Source: an uncultured Prevotella sp.
Lineage (GTDB): Bacteria; Bacteroidota; Bacteroidia; Bacteroidales; Bacteroidaceae
Assembly: GCA_937874345.1 (NCBI GenBank)
Contig: CALNBT010000189.1
Coordinates: 1 to 11,521, forward strand
Length of the DNA: 11,521 bases
Reading direction: 5' to 3'
Both the position numbers and the translations under genes were made by a program. Under the pieces are notes generated by a model. That model did no database searches, was not told the origin of the DNA, and saw only the letters and a program-made list of their open reading frames with translations. Shown piece by piece: positions 1-6,991 of this stretch (its first letter is position 1; each line of letters begins with the position of its first letter).

Positions 1-2
1 AT

Positions 3-872
3 GGTGAACTTTCTATAGTTTTGCCCAGAGTTATTTTAGATTGGGAGCAAAATGATCCTCTTGTCTCCAGTCTTTATGTCACAGCTATTGGATATTATCC
101 ACATGCCGAGAATCACTACTGTGAAAGAAAAAAACCAATCAATCAGTATGTACTCTTATATTGCGTCAATGGTAAAGGATGGTACGAAATTGATGGAATA
201 AGACACAAATTAAATAATGATCAATATATCATTCTTCCGATATTGAAGCCTCACTCTTATGGAGCTGACGATGATGACCCATGGACAATTTATTGGATTC
301 ATTTCAACGGTTCACATGCTGAGTATTATGTGTCAGAGAACACTGATCCCATAGATATCAAACCTCGACTAAATTCCCGCATTTATAATAGAAACAATCT
401 TTTCGAGGAAATATTCAATACTATTCTTAATGGTAGCGGAATTGAAGACTTTAGATATGCTTCATCTCTTCTACACTTCTATCTAGCTTCAATGCTCTAC
501 CTTATTCAATTTCGTGACGCACCAAGCCAAAACCTCGATAGCGAAATTATCACTACTGCTATTCATTATATGAAAGAAAATTTGCACAAACATTTATCTA
601 TTGATGATATAGCAAATTATTTGGGATATTCTCCATCATACCTGTCATCCTTGTTCAAACAAAAAATAGGAGAAAGTCCAATTGCCTATTTTAACCGACA
701 AAAAATATTACGAACATGCTTTCTTTTGGAAACCACAAAAATGAAAATAAATCAAGTCTGCTACAAAGTTGGAATTGATGACTGTCATTATTATTCACGA
801 TTATTCAAAAAGATAACAGGTAAATCGCCAGAACAATTCCGAAAAGAAATAAAAAATAAAAGTGCAGTTTAA
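3..872 (+). CDS. AraC-family transcriptional regulator, 5' partial
   Basis: Probable DNA-binding regulator that senses a small molecule, often a sugar, through an N-terminal cupin-like domain. The frame is open to the left edge: codons for GELSIV precede a TTG at position 21, and no ATG start is visible, so the true start is most likely off the window. Counting from the TTG as residue 1, an AraC-type ligand-binding region spans about 30-150 (VLLYCVNGKGWYEIDG, then a PHSYGADDDDPW stretch). The two helix-turn-helix motifs occupy about 177-280: first HTH around LSIDDIANYLGYSPSYLSSL, second around INQVCYKVGIDDCHYYSRLF, ending in the typical TGKSPEQFRKE. The architecture and length fit single-domain regulators of carbohydrate genes. 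Its target is not visible; the glycogen operon to its right is convergent and has no obvious link. The family call is secure, the inducer unknown. Confidence 0.9.
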   Translation, partial: GELSIVLPRVILDWEQNDPLVSSLYVTAIGYYPHAENHYCERKKPINQYVLLYCVNGKGWYEIDGIRHKLNNDQYIILPILKPHSYGADDDDPWTIYWIHFNGSHAEYYVSENTDPIDIKPRLNSRIYNRNNLFEEIFNTILNGSGIEDFRYASSLLHFYLASMLYLIQFRDAPSQNLDSEIITTAIHYMKENLHKHLSIDDIANYLGYSPSYLSSLFKQKIGESPIAYFNRQKILRTCFLLETTKMKINQVCYKVGIDDCHYYSRLFKKITGKSPEQFRKEIKNKSAV

Positions 873-900
873 TAAATAAAAGCATCTGAAAGTTAACAGC

Positions 901-942
901 CGGCTAGATATCCTTTACGTCTAAAATAATTATAAATAGCCG
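901..942. repeat. Small inverted repeat, CGGCTA/TAGCCG
   Basis: CGGCTA at 901-906 is matched by TAGCCG at 937-942, with a 30-base AT-rich loop between. It lies just after the AraC-like gene and abuts the larger inverted repeat at 945-1015. The stem is short and may be chance, but three inverted repeats in a row (901-942, 945-1015, 1031-1104) make this gap more structured than usual. No open frame or known RNA was recognised here. Confidence 0.3.
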
Positions 943-944
943 TC

Positions 945-1015
945 TCCCTAAAAAGTCAATTTTAGTAAAAGCCCACGATAGTACCAGCTCTCGCTAAAAT
1001 TAACTTTTCAAGGGA
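945..1015. repeat. Imperfect 21-22 bp inverted repeat, possible miniature element or IS-end remnant
   Basis: The left arm at 945-965 (TCCCTAAAAAGTCAATTTTAG) and the right arm at 994-1015 are near-complementary, separated by a 28-base loop. The arms read TCCCT-AAAAAGT-ATTTTAG and, on the opposite strand, TCCCTTGAAAAGT-ATTTTAG. Arms of this size around a short core are what a MITE, or two IS ends left by a deletion, would look like. The CCCTAAAAAGTC flavour recalls IS termini, but I cannot assign a family. No clear target-site duplication was seen. The hairpin has no U tract, so it is not a standard terminator. Confidence 0.45.
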
Positions 1016-1030
1016 CAACTTTAAATCGAC

Positions 1031-1110
1031 AGAGCTCTATTGGAAGCCCTTCTATTATTTAATATTAGAATACAAACAATGCTTGAAGATTCAATAGGAG
1101 CTCTTTTTTT
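1031..1110 (+). terminator. Terminator-like hairpin with long loop and T7 tract
   Basis: AGAGCTCTATTG at 1031-1042 pairs with CAATAGGAGCTCT at 1092-1104, with one bulged G, and is followed directly by a run of T ending at 1110. Orientation fits termination of rightward transcription, either from the AraC-like gene, about 160 bases upstream, or from an unseen small RNA. The roughly 49-base loop is much longer than in normal terminators. A competing stem, GCTCTT at 1100-1105 with AAGAGC at 1115-1120, overlaps the right arm. Confidence 0.45.
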
Positions 1111-1137
1111 GATGAAGAGCTTACATCCTCTCTGCTT

Positions 1138-2541
1138 TTAGCTCTCAATATCTTTTGCAGAAGATGGTTTAGAAATCTTTTTAGGCTTGTTTGCAGAAGC
1201 ATGTTTCTTGTTTTCTAATTCTGCTTTCAGTTTATCATTAGCAGCTTCTGTTATTTCTATCTTTGTTTGAAGGCGAGCAATTTCTTTTTCTTTCATCTCT
1301 ATCTCCTCACCTTGATTACGAATCGTGGTAAGAAGAGAATTAAGTTCTTCATTATCGATATCTTCCGAATAAAGAGAATTCACTCGATTGATAAAATCCC
1401 CGACAATATTCATATAGTTAGTAAACGCATCAAACGGACTACTATAAATTCCTCGATCAATACCTACACCTGAAGATTTAGTTGTCATAAAACGGAAATT
1501 ATTACTTGCTTGTAAATAATCCCAATCCTGATTAATTCTAGGATCATCAGCAATCCTTACTCTGTCTGCAACACTATACAACTTATTAAATGCTTCACGT
1601 TGCATTTGGTTTCCAAGCCAAGAGGAAATGTCCCTTTCTTCATCATTCCAGCTCAATGTATCAGGCACTTCTAAGGTAGCAACAGAAGGAACTTTCTCAC
1701 AAATCTCTGATGGTGTCGAGAACGTAATCCCTTTCTCTTTCGCAGATGCAGGTAATGCTTTAAAGAAATCAAGAATATTGCTACTGAGCGGCTGTTCCAT
1801 TCCTATGGCGGATAAATTCATAAAGATATTAATCACTTTCTCTTTCTCCGGAAGAAGCGCAATTCGATCAATATAATGATCTGCAAACAAAGGATACCGA
1901 TCCCAATCGCGATTATTAAAACGCAATGAAATATCATCACTTAGCTCGATATCTCTCAACAAGAGCTTTAGTTCAGGAGCCAATGCACAACTATAAAGAT
2001 AATGAGGTGACTTCCAGCCTAATACATGTTTGGCACCCTCTGTCAACATACCTTTAAAGCCCATCAGTGATACTTGCTGTCCAATATCGTCGCTGTAAAT
2101 CAATGATGAGTTACGAAGAACCTTTGGCGATTGTCCGAAGTACTCCTTCATTTTTATACACTGTCTTTCTACCTCTGACGCGAAACATTGTTCATTGACA
2201 AGGGATGATAATCCATGAGAATATGGTTCAGCAAGAAATTCCACACATCCGGTTTCGTTCAATTCTTGTAACTTTTCAAGAACCTGTGGAGCATGAACTT
2301 CCATTTGTTCCATACCAACACCAGAAAGGGAAAATGCGACTTTAAAGTATTTTCCATTTTCTTTTATCATCTCTAACAATGTATTGAGTGCCGGCATGTA
2401 TGAATGAACGGCAATGTCTGCCATTGTACGTTCATTCTCATAATCATCATAATAGTAATGATCAGTACCAATATCAAAGAATCTATAGCGTTTTAAATGG
2501 ATAATTTGATGTATTTCAAAATATAAACAAATTGTTTTCAT
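1138..2541 (-). CDS. GH57 alpha-amylase-like protein with substituted catalytic residues and C-terminal coiled coil
   Basis: A 467-residue GH57-type protein, third gene of the glycogen operon (47 bp after the glycosyltransferase). Conserved regions are visible: HQ at 11-12, EPYSHG at 105-110, a region-3 motif RNSSLIYSDDIG at 143-154, a region-4 motif FMNLSAIGMEQ at 240-250, and region 5 LSWNDEERDISSWLGN at 296-311. In active GH57 alpha-amylases region 3 reads like RNTELIY, with Glu as nucleophile, and region 4 like FMDYETFGEHQ, with Asp as general acid. Here these positions are Ser146 and Asn242, so the protein is probably not a retaining amylase. Amylase-like GH57 proteins lacking catalytic residues are, as I recall, known from Bacteroidota. 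Residues about 398-445 form a heptad-like, Glu/Lys-rich coiled coil, and 446-467 is a Lys/Ser/Ala-rich tail. No signal peptide, so cytoplasmic. Inferred role: glycan binding, scaffold or regulator in glycogen metabolism. Confidence 0.9.
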   Translation of the reverse strand: MKTICLYFEIHQIIHLKRYRFFDIGTDHYYYDDYENERTMADIAVHSYMPALNTLLEMIKENGKYFKVAFSLSGVGMEQMEVHAPQVLEKLQELNETGCVEFLAEPYSHGLSSLVNEQCFASEVERQCIKMKEYFGQSPKVLRNSSLIYSDDIGQQVSLMGFKGMLTEGAKHVLGWKSPHYLYSCALAPELKLLLRDIELSDDISLRFNNRDWDRYPLFADHYIDRIALLPEKEKVINIFMNLSAIGMEQPLSSNILDFFKALPASAKEKGITFSTPSEICEKVPSVATLEVPDTLSWNDEERDISSWLGNQMQREAFNKLYSVADRVRIADDPRINQDWDYLQASNNFRFMTTKSSGVGIDRGIYSSPFDAFTNYMNIVGDFINRVNSLYSEDIDNEELNSLLTTIRNQGEEIEMKEKEIARLQTKIEITEAANDKLKAELENKKHASANKPKKISKPSSAKDIES

Positions 2542-2588
2542 TCGCTTTATGGTTATTCGTTATTATTATTGGGGAAACATGAATGGTA

Positions 2589-3857
2589 TTATCGCCAACC
2601 AAGAGTACGTTCATACAGTTCACGTATCCACCATCCAACTTTCTCCCAGGTAATTTGATCTACTTCGTTTTTTCCTTCTTCTTGCAAATACTTGAAGAGG
2701 CTTTCATTATGACAAATCGAATACATGGCATCAGCCATCGCATGAATATCCCAATAATCCACTTTGATACAATTATGAAGGATTTCAGCACATCCACTCT
2801 GTTTCGAGATAATTGTCGGAGTACCACATTGCATTGCCTCCAGTGGAGAAATACCAAATGGCTCACTGACTGAGGGCATAACATAGACATCAGAAGCTTT
2901 TAGACAATCATATACTTGTTTGCCACGTAGAAATCCTGGAAAATGGAATCTGTCGGCAATACCTCTTTCTGCAGCTAGATAGATCATTTGGTCCATCATA
3001 TCCCCTGAACCTGCCATACAGAATCTTATATGGCGTGTTCGATGAAGAACCATATTTGCCGCTTCTACAAAATATTCAGGGCCTTTCTGCATAGTCAATC
3101 TTCCAAGAAAGGTTACGATCTTCTCTTTTCCATAATGATCAGTTCTTGGTATATCTTGTATCTCTTTCTTTAAAGGATAAACTGCATTATGAACAGTATA
3201 GCATTTTTTGGGATTTTGGTGATATTGATGAATAACTGTTTGTCTGGTTAGTTCACTTACGCACATAATACAATCAGCATTATCCATGCCATTCTTTTCT
3301 ATCGCATAGACAGTTGGGTTCACGTGTCCTCTACTACGATCAAAATCTGTAGCATGAACATGAATGCATAAGGGCTTTCCACTTACCTTCTTTGCATGTA
3401 TTCCAGCAGGATAAGTAAGCCAATCATGTGCATGAATGATATCAAATTCTATCGAACGGGATACCACACCGGCAACAATAGAGTAATTGTTTATTTCTTC
3501 ATGCAGGTTATTAGGATATCTTCCTGAAAATTCAACACAACCAAGATCATTTGTATGCATATAATTAAAATCGGCATAAAGATGATCTCGAAACTTAAAG
3601 TACTCTTCGGGATCAGTAACATCACCAATTCGACCTTTTACATAATCATAATTAACATCACGCCATGCAATTGGAACATTGTTCATCGCAACAATATGGG
3701 CATTTGTCTGATCTTCATCTCCCCATGGTTTAGGAAGACAAAAGGTAATATCAATATCTCCTTGCGCATGGAGTCCTTCGGCTATACCAAAACTAGCTGT
3801 CCCCAAACCGCCAAGAATATGAGGTGGAAATTCCCATCCAAACATTAAAACTTTCAT
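2589..3857 (-). CDS. GT4-family glycosyltransferase, glycogen/starch synthase-like
   Basis: A 422-residue GT-B fold glycosyltransferase, probably transferring glucose from a nucleotide sugar to a growing alpha-glucan in the cytoplasm. The N-terminal domain has the synthase-like opening FGWEFPPHILGGLGTAS (6-22), with the glycine loop at 15-19, HAHDW at 142-146 and HVHATDFDR at 166-174. The C-terminal glycosyl_transf_1 domain begins near 245 with FLGRLTMQKGPEYF (250-263) and has the E-x7-E motif EPFGISPLE (Glu332, Glu340) that contacts the nucleotide sugar. The start is an ATG 15 bp after the debranching gene's stop, consistent with translation from one mRNA. Length is shorter than bacterial GlgA (about 475) and closer to GT4 enzymes. 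The neighbours, a debranching enzyme and a GH57 protein, argue for glycogen synthesis rather than cell-surface polysaccharide. The exact donor (ADP- or UDP-glucose) is not evident. Confidence 0.88.
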   Translation of the reverse strand: MKVLMFGWEFPPHILGGLGTASFGIAEGLHAQGDIDITFCLPKPWGDEDQTNAHIVAMNNVPIAWRDVNYDYVKGRIGDVTDPEEYFKFRDHLYADFNYMHTNDLGCVEFSGRYPNNLHEEINNYSIVAGVVSRSIEFDIIHAHDWLTYPAGIHAKKVSGKPLCIHVHATDFDRSRGHVNPTVYAIEKNGMDNADCIMCVSELTRQTVIHQYHQNPKKCYTVHNAVYPLKKEIQDIPRTDHYGKEKIVTFLGRLTMQKGPEYFVEAANMVLHRTRHIRFCMAGSGDMMDQMIYLAAERGIADRFHFPGFLRGKQVYDCLKASDVYVMPSVSEPFGISPLEAMQCGTPTIISKQSGCAEILHNCIKVDYWDIHAMADAMYSICHNESLFKYLQEEGKNEVDQITWEKVGWWIRELYERTLGWR

Positions 3858-3872
3858 CTGTTTTCGTCCATT

Positions 3873-5819
3873 TTAATATTTATATTTTTCTAATAGCTTG
3901 AGGGCTCTTAAAATTTCGGCTACATTCATTGCAAAAGAGATTGCACCACGGCCCTTGAATGGTGGATTTCCATCAAACAATTCTGGGATTGTCCCGATGC
4001 AATGTTGGGTCATTTCGTCTTCGTATCCAACCATCTGACGCTCAATAAAGCTAAGTCGAGTGCGTTTATAAAGTTTTAAGCAAGCTTCCATATAGAAACC
4101 TCCTAACCAAGGCCAAGCTGTTCCTTGGTGGTAAGCAGCATCCCTTTGCATCTGCGGGCCAACATACATTGGGTTATATCCACTGCTCTTAGGAGACAAT
4201 GAACGTAGTCCTTTAGGAGTTAGCAATTCTCTTGTACATACATCCAATACACTTTTCTTTTGTAGTTGATCCAATGGTGAATAATCGAAAGCAACAGGAA
4301 ATATCATATTAGGTCTTACGCTCCAATCTTGTAGACCTCCTTCTTCAACAAAATCAAACAAATAACCATGTTCATTGAAGAAAGTATTCACAAACGACTC
4401 TTTACATTTTTGAGCCATTTGATCATAGTGAGTTGCCGTTGTCTCATCTTCTTTTAGTCGAGCAAGAGAGGCTATGAACATCAATGTATTATACCATAAT
4501 GCATTAAATTCGACGATATACCCAGTTCTGGGAACAACGGGATGGCCGTTTAATGTGGAATTCATCCAAGTGACAGGTCTGTCTTTTCCGTCTGTCTTTA
4601 GCAGAGCATTTGGTTCCAATGTAAGATTGGGATGTTTATTAGATTCAATAAATGAAACAATTCGTATCAATAAATCCCAATACTTCCCAATACATTTGTC
4701 TTCACCAACTTCTTTAGCGTATTGTTGAATTGCCCAAACAGCCCACAACAACACATCAGGTTGGTCAATCTCATAAATGCTCACAGAAAGTGGTTTGTTT
4801 TCCATAAACTCAACAAGTCCCCTACTTCCTGTTTGCATAACCAAGTCAAAATAGTCATCTTCTTCTATAGACAAGGTCAGTCCCGGCAAAGAAATAAATG
4901 TATCTCTGGCTCTGCTTTTAAACCATGGATATCCAGCCAAAATGTATCTTTCATCTTCTGAAGAACGATTATGGAATTGATGTGCTGCGTTTACAAGACA
5001 ATGAAAAAAATTATCCCTAGGGTTTCTTTCAGCTACTTCCTGATCAAACAATTTTTCAAAATCAGCTGCTTGACATGAAGAAGTAGAACCTGAAAATACA
5101 ATAGATTCACCCTTTTTTATCTTCATTTCAAAATATCCCGGTACATACAGATCTTCGTTAGACGCATAACCACGTTCCTGTTCTTTATAATACTCAATTC
5201 CTCTATACCAATCTGGTTGAAAGACAAATTTGTTTTCCTTAGAAAATTGCATATATAAGTCAGGATAACCAGCATACATACAAGTTTTAATGCCATTTTT
5301 CACTTCATCATAGGCTCTACTTGCAATAGCATTCTCGTGGGTAAATTGTCGAACACTTCTGAAAGCCAAAAAAGGTCTGAACCGAAGTGTTGTCGAAGAA
5401 TGTGCTTCTAGCAGCGTGTAGCGGATCAGAATTCTGTCTTCGTAATGTTGAAAAACTACTTCACGTTTTAGTAACACTCCCCCGACCCTATAGATGGTTG
5501 TTGGCACCCTATCACAATCAAATTCACGAATATACTTATGTCCGTTCGGACTGAAATGATTTCCTTGATACTTATGCAATCCAAGGTTGAACTCAGCACC
5601 ATGCTGTATTACTGTCACGTCAAGAGAAGAAAGCAATACATGATTGTCATCGTCCAATTCAGGAACAGGCACAGCTAAAAGTCCATGATATTTACGTGAG
5701 TTACAGTCGACTATAGTAGAACAAGAATAAGCTCCAGACCGATTCGTGCGCAACAATTCCCTTTGAAGAGATTCCTCTAGGTTGGTCATAAATGCCTTTT
5801 CAAATCTCAAATAACTCAT
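3873..5819 (-). CDS. Glycogen debranching enzyme, amylo-alpha-1,6-glucosidase type (GH133-like)
   Basis: First gene of the operon, 648 residues. The N-terminal GDE_N domain (about 20-240) has the family signature NRSGAYSCSTIVDCNSRKYHG (within 26-46). The C-terminal (alpha/alpha)6 glucosidase domain (about 270-645) shows AGYPWF-RDTFISLPG (295-313), VTWMN (416-420), VVPRTGYIVEFNALWYN (428-444), YHQGTAWPW (563-571) and IPELFDG (611-617). The family hydrolyses alpha-1,6 branch points of glycogen. Two departures from usual motifs are seen: the common WGRDT reads RARDT (303-307), and the common TWMD reads TWMN (Asn420); the Asp of TWMD is, as I recall, a candidate general acid. Glu613 in PELFDG is kept. 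These may be a Bacteroidota variant with real activity, or a sign of altered chemistry. The ATG at 5819 is preferred because residues 1-20 resemble the start of close relatives. No signal peptide, so cytoplasmic. Confidence 0.92.
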   Translation of the reverse strand: MSYLRFEKAFMTNLEESLQRELLRTNRSGAYSCSTIVDCNSRKYHGLLAVPVPELDDDNHVLLSSLDVTVIQHGAEFNLGLHKYQGNHFSPNGHKYIREFDCDRVPTTIYRVGGVLLKREVVFQHYEDRILIRYTLLEAHSSTTLRFRPFLAFRSVRQFTHENAIASRAYDEVKNGIKTCMYAGYPDLYMQFSKENKFVFQPDWYRGIEYYKEQERGYASNEDLYVPGYFEMKIKKGESIVFSGSTSSCQAADFEKLFDQEVAERNPRDNFFHCLVNAAHQFHNRSSEDERYILAGYPWFKSRARDTFISLPGLTLSIEEDDYFDLVMQTGSRGLVEFMENKPLSVSIYEIDQPDVLLWAVWAIQQYAKEVGEDKCIGKYWDLLIRIVSFIESNKHPNLTLEPNALLKTDGKDRPVTWMNSTLNGHPVVPRTGYIVEFNALWYNTLMFIASLARLKEDETTATHYDQMAQKCKESFVNTFFNEHGYLFDFVEEGGLQDWSVRPNMIFPVAFDYSPLDQLQKKSVLDVCTRELLTPKGLRSLSPKSSGYNPMYVGPQMQRDAAYHQGTAWPWLGGFYMEACLKLYKRTRLSFIERQMVGYEDEMTQHCIGTIPELFDGNPPFKGRGAISFAMNVAEILRALKLLEKYKY

Positions 5820-5899
5820 AGTCAGGATTTAGGTTATAGTTTAAAATCAAAATTCAGTTAAGATAATACCTACTCTACTTTCAGCACACCTCACGAATT

Positions 5900-5930
5900 C
5901 AAAATTAAGCATTTTTCAATTGAATACAAA
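5900..5930 (-). promoter_or_regulatory. Bacteroides-type promoter for the glycogen operon
   Basis: Read on the minus strand: TTTG (5930-5927), a 19-base spacer, then TAATTTTG (5907-5900). This matches the Bacteroides sigma-ABfr consensus TTTG-N19-21-TAnnTTTG. Transcription would start near 5893, leaving an untranslated leader of roughly 75 bases before the debranching enzyme's ATG. A second -7 match (TAATTTTG at 5934-5927) overlaps the -33 box but lacks its own -33 element. This makes the three glycogen genes a separate unit from the kinase upstream. Confidence 0.65.
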
Positions 5931-5968
5931 ATTAAATCAATAAAATTTTGTATGCCAATCATGATAAT

Positions 5969-6005
5969 CCCGAAAAACAACATATTTAAATGTATATTTT
6001 TCGGG
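5969..6005. repeat. 9-bp perfect inverted repeat, CCCGAAAAA/TTTTTCGGG
   Basis: Arms at 5969-5977 and 5997-6005 with an AT-rich, partly self-complementary 19-base loop. It lies about 50 bases past the lipid-kinase stop and upstream of the glycogen promoter. It could terminate the miaA-kinase transcript, but neither strand has a U tract after the stem, so an operator for the glycogen operon or a bidirectional hairpin is equally possible. The rest of the 236-bp gap (5820-6055) holds the promoter and nothing else I recognise. Confidence 0.45.
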
Positions 6006-6055
6006 TTCAGATTTATCTTTGAGATCGATCATAAGTCGATTCAGGTAAAACTATT

Positions 6056-6991
6056 TTAATCGGGTAATAAGAAATTGATAACTTCAGGTTCTATAAAAAT
6101 CGTAAAAGGGCCTTTGGGTGTCTTCATTAGGCGGCCATCAATTCCCACCATTGCATATTCGGCATCCAAAAATTCAACTTTCTTTGTCCGATAAGGCGAA
6201 ACATTGCGATGGTTCAGAAATTTTCCTTTTAAAAAAAGATAGATACCATCGAATAGTTGAGTCATTTCACTGTGAAAAACAACTGAAACATCTAATTGTC
6301 CATTATATGGAACTGCGTTTGGAGTTTGTCCATAACCTAAAGCATTGCCGACACAGACTGTCATTACTTTACGCTTAACTTCATCCGTATTGATTTTGAT
6401 ATGCATCTTGTAATCTGGTCTTTGGAAAATCATCAATACAAATGAAAACAGAAAGGACAAAGTACGTGATTTCAAAAGATGCCTGGTTTTTCTGCGAATG
6501 TTCATGATTGCAGCAATAAATCCGACATTTACGCAATTCAGGAAATACCTTCTGCAAGGTTCTCCATATTTGTTATGGTATCTGATACACCCTAAATCAA
6601 TCTTCTTAATACGCTTCCTTTTAAAAGATCTGATCAGCCGGTCTTCGTCGTCTTCTCGCATATACCAAAAATGAGCAAAATCATTCATTACGCCATTCGG
6701 AATGAGACCAATAGAGATTTTTTTTCGTTTTTCAGAATCAATCTGCATCAGACAATTCACGGCATCATTCAAGGCAGAATCTCCTCCAACAATGACAATT
6801 GTCTCGTATCCCGAATTCGTAAACATCTTGATTAATCTCTCAACGCTACCTGTATTTTCGCTTTGAACATAATCATAATCAATGTTATTATCTCGCAAAG
6901 CCTTTTCTACACGTTCCCATCTTTTGTTGGGTCTAATCGTGCTTCCCTTTGGACAATACAGTATTCCCCATCGTTTATTATCAATAACCAT
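6056..6991 (-). CDS. Diacylglycerol kinase / lipid kinase family protein (YegS/BmrU-like)
   Basis: A 311-residue protein of the DAGK catalytic-domain family, which phosphorylates lipid hydroxyls (diacylglycerol or related) with ATP at the membrane. Visible motifs: the nucleotide-binding loop GGDSALND (69-76), IPNGVMNDFAHFW (97-109), an IDLG stretch (131-134), NCVNVGF (152-158), YGQTPNAVPYNGQLDV (220-235) and DGR (285-287). Family members usually read GGDGT and PxGTxND, so the Gly to Ser72 and Thr to Ala73 changes in the first loop and Thr to Val101 in the second are unusual. A Lys/Arg-rich patch at 124-130 and 165-175 could face phospholipid head groups. The start codon lies inside the end of miaA (11-bp overlap), so it is probably translationally coupled. 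Substrate is not known; it could also be a sphingolipid-related kinase, given Bacteroidota lipids. Confidence 0.85.
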   Translation of the reverse strand: MVIDNKRWGILYCPKGSTIRPNKRWERVEKALRDNNIDYDYVQSENTGSVERLIKMFTNSGYETIVIVGGDSALNDAVNCLMQIDSEKRKKISIGLIPNGVMNDFAHFWYMREDDEDRLIRSFKRKRIKKIDLGCIRYHNKYGEPCRRYFLNCVNVGFIAAIMNIRRKTRHLLKSRTLSFLFSFVLMIFQRPDYKMHIKINTDEVKRKVMTVCVGNALGYGQTPNAVPYNGQLDVSVVFHSEMTQLFDGIYLFLKGKFLNHRNVSPYRTKKVEFLDAEYAMVGIDGRLMKTPKGPFTIFIEPEVINFLLPD

